Below, in pieces: positions 1 through 9,352 of a stretch of DNA of 48,496 bases. The notes under the pieces were generated by a model. That model saw only the letters and a program-made list of their open reading frames with translations, ran no database searches and was not told where the DNA came from. The position numbers and the translations under genes were made by a program. Location of the stretch: contig NZ_BBKT01000033.1 of NCBI RefSeq assembly GCF_000747665.1, forward strand, positions 1-48,496, in the 5' to 3' direction. This DNA is from Thermoanaerobacterium saccharolyticum (GTDB lineage: Bacteria > Bacillota > Thermoanaerobacteria > Thermoanaerobacterales > Thermoanaerobacteraceae). Within the stretch, counting starts at the first letter, position 1, and each line of letters starts with the position of its first letter.

Positions 1-295
1 TATCCATTTTTAAATATTCATCTAAAGATAAACATATTCTTTTTTTCCTTCACTATTTATATGTTCATAAATTCTTTTATCAAATTCAACAGTGCCCATA
101 ATTGTCTTTATGTTTGTATGCTTTTTACCTTTATCATCTATATTCCTTTTTGTCCCTTTTTTCTAGTAGAATATCATCTATTTCCATAAGGATTTGAGCC
201 ATTATCTTACAAGCTTCTTCGCATGCTAATCTATAAATTTCTACTTCTAAGTCCTTGAAATTTATTTCATTTTCATTTAAACTTATATCTAGCAT
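1..295 (-). pseudogene. ISLre2-family (UPF0236) transposase, N-terminal remnant
   Basis: Reading leftward from an ATG at 295, preceded by a good ribosome site (gaggtgatt, about 298-308), the frame gives MLDISLNENEINFKDLEVEI and on through a segment with DLE..IYRLACEEACKIMAQIL..ID and RDKKEYR, then hits a stop. A second frame continues with DDKGKKHTNIKTIMGTVEF and a third with LDEYLKMD. This order matches my memory of the N-terminus of ISLre2 (UPF0236) transposases. Two single-base losses, near 125-135 and near 20, break the frame, so this copy is probably dead. The rest lies beyond position 1. Family assignment is from recalled motifs. Confidence 0.65.
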
Positions 296-357
296 GTAAT
301 CACCTCTATAACGCTTTTTATTTTCTATTAAACATTATAGCGGATGATTCATGCGAA

Positions 358-388
358 GGGAAGGTATTTTTTGGATACCTTCCTTTTT
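358..388 (+). terminator. Hairpin with T-run before the permease gene
   Basis: An inverted repeat ggaaggtat / ataccttcc around a 7-base loop is followed by tttttct. It fits a rho-independent terminator for plus-strand transcription arriving from left of the window. It could also be part of the insertion sequence border. Confidence 0.6.
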
Positions 389-457
389 CTATTTTTTACT
401 GCCTACTAAAATTATACACTAAGATGACGCATTCATTTGAGGAGGTGGACTAGATTG

Positions 458-1339
458 ATGGATTCAGCTAATGCAAATATGAATAAAAAGAAATTAAAAG
501 AAGATCGAAAAATGCGTCCAAATGAGAAAGTAACTTTGTGGGTTAGCAGAGCTATAATCTGGATTTTCATTGTAATAATTCTTTTCCCTGTAGCATGGGT
601 TGTAGGTGCTTCGTTGGGGACAGGTGATGCTTTCTTCTCCGGTACGATTTTTCCAAAACAGATAAGCTTTCAAAATTATATAGACTTGTTTCAAAAAACA
701 CAGCTATTAACATGGATAAAAAACAGCATGATTTTGTGCTTTGGCGTAGCTATCATACAATCTATTTTAACATCTACTTCCTCATATGCATTTAGCAGAA
801 TGAAATTCGTCGGAAGAAAAAATGGATTGATGACTCTTTTGATTTTACAGATGTTTCCGACGTTTATGTCTTTGCCAGCGATATACGGAATTTTGGCAAA
901 ATTAGATTTGCTTGATAATTTATATGTATTTGTTTTGGTGCTTGCAGGTGGCAGTGCTTTTAATATATGGCTTCTAAAAGGATATATAGATGGATTGCCA
1001 AAAGAACTTGATGAAGCGGCATTGGTCGATGGTGCGTCATATTGGCAAATATTTATTAGAATAATATTGCCACTTACTGCACCTATGCTTGTTGTAATAT
1101 TTTTGTTTAGCTTTATAGGGACATATAGCGAATTTATATTGTCAAGTGCTGTATTGAAATCGCCTGAAAGTTATACTGTAGCACTTGGATTGCAGCGATT
1201 TATTACTAATCAATTTTCAGCCCATTGGACATTATTTGCGGCAGCGTCTGTTGTAGCTTCATTGCCACTTGTAATCATATTTATGGCGTTGCAAAGGTAT
1301 TTGCAACAAGGGCTTGCAGCTGGTGCTGTAAAAGGATAA
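458..1339 (+). CDS. malG: MalG-type sugar ABC transporter permease
   Basis: Inner-membrane permease subunit of a carbohydrate ABC importer (CUT1 family, MalG branch). The 293-residue protein has an N-terminal membrane segment near residues 31-52 and further hydrophobic segments near 89-107, 125-145, 153-175, 207-225 and 258-276. The EAA loop that docks on the ATPase is clear at residues 186-206 (EAALVDGASYW, then RIILPL). ATG 458 is chosen because ggaggtgg lies 9 bases upstream. A binding protein and a MalF partner are expected to the left, outside the window. The neighbouring GH13 enzyme, phosphorylase and glucoamylase suggest maltodextrin as substrate, which is inferred. The gene is cut off from the upstream side by a hairpin and an insertion-sequence remnant. 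Confidence 0.9.
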   Translation: MDSANANMNKKKLKEDRKMRPNEKVTLWVSRAIIWIFIVIILFPVAWVVGASLGTGDAFFSGTIFPKQISFQNYIDLFQKTQLLTWIKNSMILCFGVAIIQSILTSTSSYAFSRMKFVGRKNGLMTLLILQMFPTFMSLPAIYGILAKLDLLDNLYVFVLVLAGGSAFNIWLLKGYIDGLPKELDEAALVDGASYWQIFIRIILPLTAPMLVVIFLFSFIGTYSEFILSSAVLKSPESYTVALGLQRFITNQFSAHWTLFAAASVVASLPLVIIFMALQRYLQQGLAAGAVKG

Positions 1340-1363
1340 AATGTTACACATGGAACAAATTGT

Positions 1364-1391
1364 AAACACTGGAATATATTCCAGTGTTTTT
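1364..1391 (+). terminator. Terminator after malG
   Basis: The near-perfect palindrome aaacactggaat / atattccagtgttt is followed by T residues, 24 bases after the malG stop. Confidence 0.85.
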
Positions 1392-1457
1392 GTATATTAT
1401 GGTCGTTTAATGTTAAAAATAATAGTGTTTTATTATTAAATTATTTGGAGGTAAGAG

Positions 1458-2441
1458 ATGAGTAAAAAAGTTGGTATTCCAAAAGGGCTTTTATACTACA
1501 ACTTTTATCCTATGTGGAAAGCATTTTTTGAAGAACTGGGTGCTGAAGTGGTTACTTCCAGTGATACATGCAAAAAAATAATTGATGATGGTGTCAAGAC
1601 ATGTGTAGACGAAACGTGTCTTCCGGTTAAAACATTTGTAGGTCATGTGATTGATTTAAAGGAAAAAGGCGTTGATTATATATTTGTTCCTAGAGTCATA
1701 AGTGTAGAAAGGCATAGATATCTCTGCTCAAAATTTTTAGGGCTCCCTGACTTAGTGAGAAATCTTGTTTCTGATTTGCCGCCAATAATAGATATGAAGA
1801 TTGATTTTTATCGTGGCGATGATTTTATGAAAAGAGAAATATTGAGAGTTGGTAAATTGTTCATCAACGATGTCAGTAAAATTAAAGACGCATACGAAAA
1901 ATCTTTAAAAATGCAAAGGACTTTTGAATGCATCGTTCGAGAAGGTTTTTCAAATACAGAAGCAATAAAGATTATGGAAGGAGAAAAATTAGATGCAAAT
2001 TCAAAAGGGGATTTAAAAATAGCTTTATTAGCCCATTCCTACGATATAATGGACGATTATTTATCTATGGGGTTGGTAAATAGACTTAAGAATATGGGAG
2101 CTTATGTGCTTACTACAAATATGATAGAAAGAGATAAAATTGAAAAGGGTGCTGGTAAACTTCAAAAAGATTTATTTTGGAACTATGGGAGGGACATTTT
2201 ATGTTCAGGTAAATATTTCATACAAAGTAAAGAAGTGGACGGAGTAATATCTGTTTCCGCTTTTGGATGTGGCCCAGACTCCATTACTGACGATCTTTTA
2301 GAAAGGGATTACAAGAGAGATGGAAGCATTCCATACATGTCTATAACTATTGATGAACATACTGGTGAGGCTGGCCTAAATACTAGGTTAGAAGCCTTTA
2401 TGGATTTGTTAAGATGGCGTAAAGGAGAGATTATGGCATGA
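1458..2441 (+). CDS. CoA-dehydratase-activase-related protein (DUF2229-like), first paralogue
   Basis: A 327-residue cytoplasmic protein related to the C-terminal part of large 2-hydroxyacyl-CoA dehydratase activases (DUF2229/COG3580 type). It opens with VGIPKGLLYYNFYPMWKAFF, typical of this family, and ends with the family motif DEHTGEAGLNTRLEAF. Cysteine-containing motifs (TCVDETCLPVK near residue 55, SAFGCGPDS near 272) could bind a metal centre. The ASKHA-type ATPase domain of classical activases is absent. The start has a ggaggt site 6 bases upstream. It overlaps the next gene by four bases (ATGA), so the two are almost certainly co-translated. Biochemical role is unknown; the name reflects relationship only. 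Confidence 0.75.
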   Translation: MSKKVGIPKGLLYYNFYPMWKAFFEELGAEVVTSSDTCKKIIDDGVKTCVDETCLPVKTFVGHVIDLKEKGVDYIFVPRVISVERHRYLCSKFLGLPDLVRNLVSDLPPIIDMKIDFYRGDDFMKREILRVGKLFINDVSKIKDAYEKSLKMQRTFECIVREGFSNTEAIKIMEGEKLDANSKGDLKIALLAHSYDIMDDYLSMGLVNRLKNMGAYVLTTNMIERDKIEKGAGKLQKDLFWNYGRDILCSGKYFIQSKEVDGVISVSAFGCGPDSITDDLLERDYKRDGSIPYMSITIDEHTGEAGLNTRLEAFMDLLRWRKGEIMA

Positions 2442-3520
2442 AAATAACATATCCACATATGGGTTCGTTAAATATGATATTAAAGACGATGTTTGAAGGA
2501 ATCAATGTAGAAGTTGTGGAGCCACCACCTGTAACTAATAAAACACTATCAATTGGAGTAAAATATTCGCCTGAGTTTGTCTGCCTTCCGTATAAGATAA
2601 ATCTTGGGAATTTTATAGAAGCACTTGAAAATGGCGCTGATACTATAATAATGTTGGGTGGTATAGGTCCTTGCAGGTTTGGCTATTATGGACAAGCTCA
2701 GAAAGAAACATTGATAGATTTAGGGTATAAGTTTAATATGATAATATTAGATCCACCTCATGGAAGGCTAGTTGATTTTTTAAAAGAACTTTCATCGTAT
2801 TTCCCAGACGTATATTGGAAAGATGCTTTGAAGGCTTTTATTTTTGCTGTTCAAAAAATGATAATTGCTGATAAATTCGAAAAGAAGCTTTTGATTTTAA
2901 GAGCACATGAAAATAGAGCAGGAGTTACGACTAAAATCTTTGAATACTACATGGAAAAAATAAAAAATGCGAAAAACAAAAAAGAGTTAGATAGCATTTA
3001 CAAAGAAGGATTGGAAAAGTTAAGACAAAATGCAACTACAAAAAGGGAAATTCAGCTTAAAGTTGCCTTAGTAGGGGAAATCTATCTTATGCTTGAACCT
3101 TTTTCTAATTTAGATATTTGCAGATCGTTAAATGAATTAGGCATAGAAGTTACCAAAACTGATTTTCTCTCAGATTATTTAATAAACAGCGCCTTTAAAT
3201 TGCCTCAGAGAGTAGAATTTAAGAAATATGCACATGGGTATTTAGAAAGGGATATCGGCGGTCATGGCTTAAATACTGTTGCGAACACTGTAAAATATGC
3301 AGAAAAGAATTACGATGGAATAATACAGATTTTTCCTTTTACGTGTACGCCTGAAATTGTCGCACAAGGAATAATCGCCAAAGTAAGCAGCGATAAAAAT
3401 ATACCTGTTATGTCACTAAGCTACGATGAAAAAACAGGTGAAGCCGGGTATCAGACAAGGTTAGAGGCATTTAAAGATTTATTGGAGAGGCGGAGATTGA
3501 AAAATATAAAAAAATATTAA
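2438..3520 (+). CDS. CoA-dehydratase-activase-related protein, second paralogue
   Basis: A 360-residue protein distantly similar to its upstream neighbour. Both share the closing motif (here DEKTGEAGYQTRLEAFKDLL) and a mid-protein cysteine followed by LP and a lysine (FVCLPYKINLGNF). Further cysteines occur in GGIGPCRFGYYGQ near residue 77 and FPFTCTPEIVAQG near 298. In other clostridia such segments are fused with ATPase domains in one very large protein; here they are two separate, translationally coupled genes. They probably act as a heterodimer. No substrate can be named from the sequence. Confidence 0.75.
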   Translation: MKITYPHMGSLNMILKTMFEGINVEVVEPPPVTNKTLSIGVKYSPEFVCLPYKINLGNFIEALENGADTIIMLGGIGPCRFGYYGQAQKETLIDLGYKFNMIILDPPHGRLVDFLKELSSYFPDVYWKDALKAFIFAVQKMIIADKFEKKLLILRAHENRAGVTTKIFEYYMEKIKNAKNKKELDSIYKEGLEKLRQNATTKREIQLKVALVGEIYLMLEPFSNLDICRSLNELGIEVTKTDFLSDYLINSAFKLPQRVEFKKYAHGYLERDIGGHGLNTVANTVKYAEKNYDGIIQIFPFTCTPEIVAQGIIAKVSSDKNIPVMSLSYDEKTGEAGYQTRLEAFKDLLERRRLKNIKKY

Positions 3521-3621
3521 ATTTTTTATCTGGATATCGAAAAAAATATAAATTATTGGTATACTTATATTTGTATATAAATAGATTATTTTTTATGGAA
3601 GATCGACGATGAGGTGATTTT

Positions 3622-4441
3622 ATGAATGAACTTGGCGATATACTAAAAAATGCGAGATTAAAAAAAAGGCATGACACTTGACGATCTTCAGGAGATTACG
3701 AAAATTCGCACAAGATATTTGAAAGCCATAGAAGATGGCGATTTTAATGTGATTCCAGCTTTAGTTTATGCAAAGGGTTTTGTTAAGAGTTATGCAGAGG
3801 CCGTAGGTTTAGATGCGGGTGAACTGTTAAAAAAGTATAGTTATCTTTTTGAGAAACCCAAAGAAAAGGATGATGTAGTGCAACATGTAAATGCAACTGT
3901 AGAGAAAGAAAGTTCTTTTGATTTATCGGCACTCCTTAAAAGATTTATAAAGCCATTTATAGGGGTTTTGGTGGTATGCCTTTTTGCATTTGGCATATAT
4001 TATATGATAAATCAGATAAATAAAGGACTGGCGCCTCTCCCAAGTGCAGAGCAAAGCACGAATAACTCTACCCATAAGTCGCAAAATCAAAATAAAAATG
4101 ATACTACTTCAAGTGATGTTTATAGCAATAATCAAAAAACAACTACGTTTAACTTGGTAAACAGCACAAAAAGCGAATTTGATTATAAAGTTTCACCTGT
4201 TGCTGATTCATACAAAGTCGATCTATCTATACCTGGAGAAAAATGCTGGGTTAGTGTGAAGGTGGATGGTGTTAATACCTATCAGTATTTGATGACATCA
4301 GGCATGATAAAAACTTTTGATGTCAAAAACAGCATAGAAATCTTGATGGGAAATCCGCCAGATGCTAAAATAACAGTAGATGGTAAAGAAATACCACACA
4401 TTGATATTCCAGCACCAGTAACTGTAAAACTCGAAAAATGA
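3622..4441 (+). pseudogene. rodZ: RodZ-like membrane HTH protein, frameshifted in an A8 run
   Basis: RodZ-type proteins link the MreB cytoskeleton to the cell envelope. The intact reading needs ATG 3622 (gaggtgattt upstream) and gives MNELGDILKNARLKKG followed by MTLDDLQEITKIRTRYLKAI, a Xre-like HTH. A single transmembrane segment lies where VLVVCLFAFGIYYM occurs, then a Ser/Asn-rich linker, then a beta-rich C-terminal domain (DUF4115 type). One extra A in the run 3660-3667 throws the first frame to a stop at 3679-3681. The downstream open frame from ATG 3671 lacks the first HTH helix and has no good ribosome site. This is either a sequencing error or a gene rescued by slippage. The family call is good; the state of the gene is uncertain. 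Confidence 0.75.
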
Positions 4442-4455
4442 GAAAGGGGTATTGT

Positions 4456-6180
4456 ATGATAAGACAAGCTGTATATCATAAAAGCGATGTTCCGTTTGCA
4501 TATCCTTTAAATAAGGATGAGCTTCATATAGTCTTGAGAACTGCTTCTTCAGACATAAAAAAATGTTACATTTTTTATCGTGACAGGTATGATTGGATGG
4601 GTAAGTTTAAAGTAAAAGAGATGTTTTTAACTCAATCAAATGAATTATATGATTATTATGAAACGACACTTAAATTAAACAAAAAATTTGCATACTTTTT
4701 TTACCTAATATCTGCAAGAAATGAAAAAGCCTACTATACGGAGTCAGGTTTTTATAATGAGAAGCCAGAAAAAAGTTTCCATGGATTTTTCCAGTTTCCT
4801 TATATATGTGATATGGATGTTTTTTTTGCACCAAAATGGACAAGCGATTGCATTGTATATCAAATATTTCCTGATAGATTTAACAATGGAGATAAATCAA
4901 ATGATCCAGAAAATGTGAGACCTTGGGGTGAGAAACCCGAATCAACTACATTTTTTGGAGGAGATATACAGGGAATTATTGATAAAATTGAATATCTTAA
5001 GGATCTTGGAATTAATGCAATATACATGACGCCAATATTTTTATCACCGTCAACGCATAAATACAATACAACAGATTACTATAAAATAGATCCTCATTTT
5101 GGCGATACTCATAAGGCTAGAGAATTAATTGATAAATTTCACAAAAATGAAATAAGAGTTATTTTCGATGCCGTCTTCAACCATTGTGGTTATGACTTTT
5201 TCGCATTTCAAGACGTGATTAAGAATGGAAAAGACTCGAAATATTGGGACTGGTTTAATATCTATGAATGGCCTATAAAAACAACACCTATTCCATCGTA
5301 TGAAGCATTTGCGGATCATGAATGGAGAATGCCGAAGCTTATGACCAAAAATCCTGAGGTACAAGAGTACTTGCTTAATGTTGCTGAATATTGGATTAAA
5401 GAAGTTGACATTGATGGTTGGAGGCTTGACGTTGCAAATGAAATAGATCATCATTTTTGGAGAAAATTTAGGGAGATTGTGAAAAAAGCGAAGCATGATG
5501 CTATAATTGTCGGTGAGGTAATGCATGATGCATCACCTTGGCTTTATGGCGATCAGTTTGATAGTGTCATGAATTATCCTTTCAAGAATGCTCTTGTTGA
5601 CTTTTTTGCAAAGAGAAGTATAGATGCAAAGAGATTCAACACTATTATGACTGAACAATTGATGAGGCATATGGATGGTGTTAATAGGGCCATGCTAAAC
5701 CTAATAGGGAGTCATGATACAGAGAGATTTTTGACAATGTGCAATGGCATGGTATTGCGAATGAAGTTGGCGTTAGTTTTTCAATTTACATATATTGGAG
5801 TTCCGTATATATATTATGGAGATGAAGTTGGTATGGTTGGTGGATATGACCCTGACTGTAGAAGATGTATGATTTGGAACGAAGAAAAACAAAACTTGAA
5901 GTTATTCAACTTTTATAAAAGACTTATTTCTTTGAGAAAGGAAAATGAAGAATTAAGATATGGGACATACAAGACACTATATGCAAAAGATGGAGTCATA
6001 AGCTTCAAAAGAGAATACAAAGGTAAATCGATTATCGTGATAATAAATAATAGCAGTAAAGAGCAATATATATCATTAGATGGTGCACAAGATAAAATAG
6101 ATATTTTAAAAATGGGTAATGTGAAAACAAAAGGCAAATTTTTATCTTTGGAATCGAACTGCGCTTATATTTTAAAATAA
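4456..6180 (+). CDS. GH13 alpha-glucan hydrolase (cyclomaltodextrinase/neopullulanase type)
   Basis: A 574-residue glycoside hydrolase without a signal peptide, so probably cytoplasmic. An N-terminal beta domain of about 125 residues (CBM34-like) precedes a TIM barrel starting at CIVYQIFPDRF. The catalytic triad is visible: nucleophile Asp325 (GWRLDVANE), acid/base Glu354 (VGEVMHD) and Asp421 (IGSHDTER). The DGWRLDVANE region is typical of cyclomaltodextrinases, maltogenic amylases and neopullulanases (GH13_20). It would cut imported maltodextrins. ATG 4456 is preferred over 4438 because agaaagggg lies just upstream. It follows rodZ by 14 bases and converges on the phosphorylase gene. Confidence 0.88.
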   Translation: MIRQAVYHKSDVPFAYPLNKDELHIVLRTASSDIKKCYIFYRDRYDWMGKFKVKEMFLTQSNELYDYYETTLKLNKKFAYFFYLISARNEKAYYTESGFYNEKPEKSFHGFFQFPYICDMDVFFAPKWTSDCIVYQIFPDRFNNGDKSNDPENVRPWGEKPESTTFFGGDIQGIIDKIEYLKDLGINAIYMTPIFLSPSTHKYNTTDYYKIDPHFGDTHKARELIDKFHKNEIRVIFDAVFNHCGYDFFAFQDVIKNGKDSKYWDWFNIYEWPIKTTPIPSYEAFADHEWRMPKLMTKNPEVQEYLLNVAEYWIKEVDIDGWRLDVANEIDHHFWRKFREIVKKAKHDAIIVGEVMHDASPWLYGDQFDSVMNYPFKNALVDFFAKRSIDAKRFNTIMTEQLMRHMDGVNRAMLNLIGSHDTERFLTMCNGMVLRMKLALVFQFTYIGVPYIYYGDEVGMVGGYDPDCRRCMIWNEEKQNLKLFNFYKRLISLRKENEELRYGTYKTLYAKDGVISFKREYKGKSIIVIINNSSKEQYISLDGAQDKIDILKMGNVKTKGKFLSLESNCAYILK

Positions 6181-6215
6181 ATTAATGAATATTTTAAGTT
6201 ATATCTTTATAGGAA

Positions 6216-6243
6216 TAAAGCCGGACTATTTGTCCGGCTTAAA
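6216..6243. terminator. Hairpin between convergent genes
   Basis: A perfect 9-bp stem, aagccggac / gtccggctt, with a 5-base loop sits between the two stop codons. The T-rich flank (ctttatt on the minus strand) suits the phosphorylase gene best; it probably serves both. Confidence 0.75.
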
Positions 6244-6254
6244 ACATGGGAATT

Positions 6255-7874
6255 TTAACGTTTTGTGTACATTAATTCGTAGTATTCTTTAAGCATTCTA
6301 TTTGCTGAAAAGGCATCATAAGTTGTTCTAATGCTTTCTCTCATCATATTTTCCCATTTTGCTTTATCATTGTAATATGTTGGTACGACTTTATTTAACA
6401 ATACATTGTACAATGCTTCAAGGTCGTGCTTGTCTAAAATTTCCACATCATCGGATTCAAATCCATCGCCAAATTGCCAGCCATTTACACCATCAATGCA
6501 AGCTTCAGGCCACCAACCATCTAAAATACTTAAGTTTAATACACCGTTCATAGCAGCTTTCATACCAGATGTACCGCTTGCTTCCTTTGGCCTTCGAGGA
6601 TTGTTAAGCCAAACGTCAGAACCTCTTGTCAACATTTTGCCTATTGTCATATCATAATCTGGAAGAAATACGACGCTTTCTGGGTATTTTTTGGTCATCT
6701 CAATTAGTTTCGCTACGATTTTTTTCCCAACATCATCTAAAGGATGTCCTTTCCCAGAAAATACCATTTGTATTTTTCTCGATTTTAAGTATTCACCTAT
6801 AACTTCATCATTTGTGAAAATTAGGTCACTTCTCTTGTAAGGAGCAGCTCTTCTGGAAAAGCCGATTAACAATTTGTCAGAATCAAGCTTTACACCAGTG
6901 CGATCATATACAAAATCAATTAATTCTTGTTTTATTATATTATGCGTTTCCAGGAGATTTTCACCTTTATTGTATGCTTCTATTATTCTACTATCTACCC
7001 ATGTTTTTCTATCAATACCATTTGTAATTGATATGATTGGAGCCGCATTATCAACATGTGCCCACATTTTATTTGCAGTTTGCCCATGTAGTTTTGCGAC
7101 ACCGTTTGCAATTCGTGAAAGTCTTAGCCCTGCAACAGTCATATTAAAAGGAACTCCGCCTATTTGAGCCATTTGCTCAATTGTAAGGCCGTTGTTTGCA
7201 CCCATGTACATGAGAAGTTCTATGTTGTGAGATTCATTTCCTTCAATTACAGGTGTATGTGTTGTAAATACAACTTCTTGTCTTGTTGCATTCCAAGCTT
7301 CAACAAATGTCATATTTTTATTTTCTATTTTCTCACGTATAAGTTCCAATGCCGCTAATGCTGCATGACCTTCATTAAAGTGATAGACATCGACTTCGAT
7401 TCCCAACGCTCTTAAAGCTCTTACACCACCGATTCCAAGAACTATTTCTTGTGCAACTCTTTCTTCACCAAACCACCCGTAAAGTTGTCCCGTTATCCAC
7501 CTATCTCCATTTTCAGGTATGTCTGTGTCTAAAAGATACAGTGGTGCATTATCAAAACTATCTACAAGCCAGACTTTACAGTATACATCTTGATTTCTAA
7601 TTTTAACTTTTACTTTTACACCTGTATCTTTTAGAAAATCGTACTTGTAGTTATGATATGCGTCATATGGATAACCGTCTTCGCCTATATGCTGTTCTGT
7701 GTAACCTTGTTTCCATAGGATGCCGATGCCTACAAGAGGCATGCCAAGTTCTTTTGCGGCTTTCAAATGATCACCTGCTAAGATTCCAAGGCCTCCAGCG
7801 TAAAGTTTAAAATTCGAATGAAGTCCGTATTCCATGCAAAAGTATGCTACTCTTGGAAGTTTTTCTCTGTCCAT
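6255..7874 (-). CDS. glgP: Alpha-glucan (glycogen/maltodextrin) phosphorylase, short type
   Basis: GT35 family enzyme that releases glucose 1-phosphate from alpha-1,4-glucans using pyridoxal phosphate. At 539 residues it is the short bacterial/thermophile form, well below the roughly 800 residues of classical GlgP. Visible signatures are YAGGLGILAGDH near residue 25, HFNEGHAA near 165, FTTHTPV near 203 and the cofactor-binding lysine Lys439 in EASGTSGMKAAMNG. The ATG has aaggaggt 6 bases upstream and its own promoter. It complements the GH13 enzyme: one hydrolyses, the other phosphorolyses internal maltodextrins or glycogen. Confidence 0.9.
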   Translation of the reverse strand: MDREKLPRVAYFCMEYGLHSNFKLYAGGLGILAGDHLKAAKELGMPLVGIGILWKQGYTEQHIGEDGYPYDAYHNYKYDFLKDTGVKVKVKIRNQDVYCKVWLVDSFDNAPLYLLDTDIPENGDRWITGQLYGWFGEERVAQEIVLGIGGVRALRALGIEVDVYHFNEGHAALAALELIREKIENKNMTFVEAWNATRQEVVFTTHTPVIEGNESHNIELLMYMGANNGLTIEQMAQIGGVPFNMTVAGLRLSRIANGVAKLHGQTANKMWAHVDNAAPIISITNGIDRKTWVDSRIIEAYNKGENLLETHNIIKQELIDFVYDRTGVKLDSDKLLIGFSRRAAPYKRSDLIFTNDEVIGEYLKSRKIQMVFSGKGHPLDDVGKKIVAKLIEMTKKYPESVVFLPDYDMTIGKMLTRGSDVWLNNPRRPKEASGTSGMKAAMNGVLNLSILDGWWPEACIDGVNGWQFGDGFESDDVEILDKHDLEALYNVLLNKVVPTYYNDKAKWENMMRESIRTTYDAFSANRMLKEYYELMYTKR

Positions 7875-7904
7875 TTTATACCTCCTTATAAAGCTTTTAA
7901 GTAT

Positions 7905-7933
7905 ATTATAATATTAAAAAATCAACAATGCAA
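7905..7933 (-). promoter_or_regulatory. Sigma-A promoter of the phosphorylase gene
   Basis: On the minus strand TTGCAT (7928-7933) and a perfect TATAAT (7905-7910) are separated by exactly 17 bases, about 30 bases upstream of the start codon. Confidence 0.75.
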
Positions 7934-7981
7934 TGGATTGCACAAAAATGTTGTAGCCAGTACATACGTAAGTAACCTTAT

Positions 7982-8010
7982 TTGAGATTTGTGAATATTA
8001 TGCAGTATAT
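7982..8010 (+). promoter_or_regulatory. Possible promoter of the small gene at 8062
   Basis: TTGAGA (7982-7987) is followed after 17 bases by GTATAT (8005-8010). The -10 match is weak. A hairpin aatatgg / ccatatt follows in the leader. Confidence 0.3.
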
Positions 8011-8061
8011 ATTAAAATATGGCTAAATGCCATCTTTCCATATTGTAATTGGGGTGAGATT

Positions 8062-8298
8062 ATGGATGCAAATGGGAGATACGGAAGAGACTATCACTAC
8101 TATAAAGAATACGAAAAGCTGTATGGAAGCCTTGATATTTTTAGATTTTTAGCTGCAAAAAGATTAAATGAACTTGGTGAATACGAAGAGTGGAAAGATT
8201 ACAAAGAGTTTAAAGATTGGCTTTCATCAAAAGAAATATCTGATTGGAAAACCTCGAAAGATTATTTAGAGTGGGAAAGAAAAAAGTTAGATTTTTAA
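8062..8298 (+). CDS. Small unknown protein rich in aromatic and charged residues
   Basis: A 78-residue soluble protein that I cannot assign to a family. It has a good ribosome site (ggggtgag) and is closed by a strong terminator, so it looks like a real monocistronic gene. Its C-terminal half carries degenerate repeats of a W/Y-K-D/E pattern ([13 protein letters not shown], then [12 protein letters not shown]), suggesting an amphipathic helical repeat. There is no signal peptide or membrane segment. It lies between the glucan phosphorylase and whiA, which gives no functional clue. Confidence 0.75.
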   Translation: MDANGRYGRDYHYYKEYEKLYGSLDIFRFLAAKRLNELGEYEEWKDYKEFKDWLSSKEISDWKTSKDYLEWERKKLDF

Positions 8299-8309
8299 AT
8301 TATTTTTAG

Positions 8310-8340
8310 ACTCCTATAAAAAATTTATAGGAGTTTTTTT
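8310..8340 (+). terminator. Terminator after the small gene
   Basis: The 9-bp stem actcctata / tataggagt is followed by seven or more T residues. Confidence 0.9.
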
Positions 8341-8352
8341 AAAATTATGTAG

Positions 8353-8358
8353 TATAAT
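8353..8358 (+). promoter_or_regulatory. -10 box upstream of whiA
   Basis: A perfect TATAAT lies 28 bases before the whiA ATG. No good -35 box is visible because the region overlaps the preceding terminator T-run. Confidence 0.4.
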
Positions 8359-8386
8359 AGATATAGAACCCTGCGAGGTGATTTAT

Positions 8387-9352
8387 ATGTCTTTTTCGTC
8401 TATCACAAAAAACGAGTTGTCAAGAATATACCCCGATGATAGCTGTTGCAAATTGGCTGAACTTGCTGCTTTGATAAGAACGATTGGTTCAATATCTATA
8501 TATGGTCATCAGAGAATTAGCTTAAGCCTTGTAACTGAAAATGCTTCTGTGGCAAGATTAGTATTTAAGCTTTTAAAAGATATATTCAATGTTGTAGCAG
8601 AGGTGATGGTGAGGAGAAATAGCCAGCTGAAAAAATCCTTAAGCTATTTGATTTTAGTCTCTGACAAAGATGCAGCCGAGAACATATTGAGAAAAGTTGG
8701 ACTTCTAAAGTATGACGGTGAAGGCAGTAAGTTAAATTATGGCATAGACAAAAGCATTGTCAGCAAAAAGTGTTGTAAGAAGGCATATATTAGAGGTGCT
8801 TTTCTTGGAGGTGGTTCGATTAGCGATCCGGAAAAAGCTTACCATTTGGAATTTATAACGCACAATTTAGATCATGCTAAGGATTTAAGCAAATTAATAA
8901 ATAATTATCATTTGCATTCAAAAATTATTGCAAGAAAAAATAATTATGTAGTATACTTAAAAGAGGGAGAACAAATAGTAGATGTCCTAAACATAATGGG
9001 GGCACATAATTCCTTATTGAACTTAGAAAATATACGCGTATATAAAGACATAAGGAATAATGTAAACAGGCTTGTTAATTGCGAGACTGCTAATCTTACA
9101 AAGACTATAAATGCATCATTGAGGCAGATAGAGAATATAAATTATATAAAGAACAGCGTAGGGCTTAATTACCTCCCGGATAATTTAAAAGAGATTGCAG
9201 AAAAAAGGCTTAAATATCCAGATATAAGCCTTAAAGAATTAGGTCAAATGCTAGATCCTCCTGTTGGAAAATCAGGAGTCAATCATAGATTAAGAAAAAT
9301 TGAAGAAATTGTATCAAAATTAAAAGAGAGGAGAGTCAATAACTATGACTGA
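8387..9352 (+). CDS. whiA: WhiA-family DNA-binding protein
   Basis: WhiA proteins couple a degenerate LAGLIDADG endonuclease fold to a C-terminal helix-turn-helix and in Firmicutes affect cell division and nucleoid organisation. The 321-residue length is normal. The LAGLIDADG part includes [23 protein letters not shown] near residue 135, and the C-terminal part has [20 protein letters not shown] and GVNHRLRKI, typical of the family. ATG 8387 is chosen because gaggtg lies just upstream. It overlaps the HPr gene by eight bases, the usual whiA-crh/ptsH pairing. The customary upstream rapZ and yvcK genes are not here. Confidence 0.92.
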   Translation: MSFSSITKNELSRIYPDDSCCKLAELAALIRTIGSISIYGHQRISLSLVTENASVARLVFKLLKDIFNVVAEVMVRRNSQLKKSLSYLILVSDKDAAENILRKVGLLKYDGEGSKLNYGIDKSIVSKKCCKKAYIRGAFLGGGSISDPEKAYHLEFITHNLDHAKDLSKLINNYHLHSKIIARKNNYVVYLKEGEQIVDVLNIMGAHNSLLNLENIRVYKDIRNNVNRLVNCETANLTKTINASLRQIENINYIKNSVGLNYLPDNLKEIAEKRLKYPDISLKELGQMLDPPVGKSGVNHRLRKIEEIVSKLKERRVNNYD

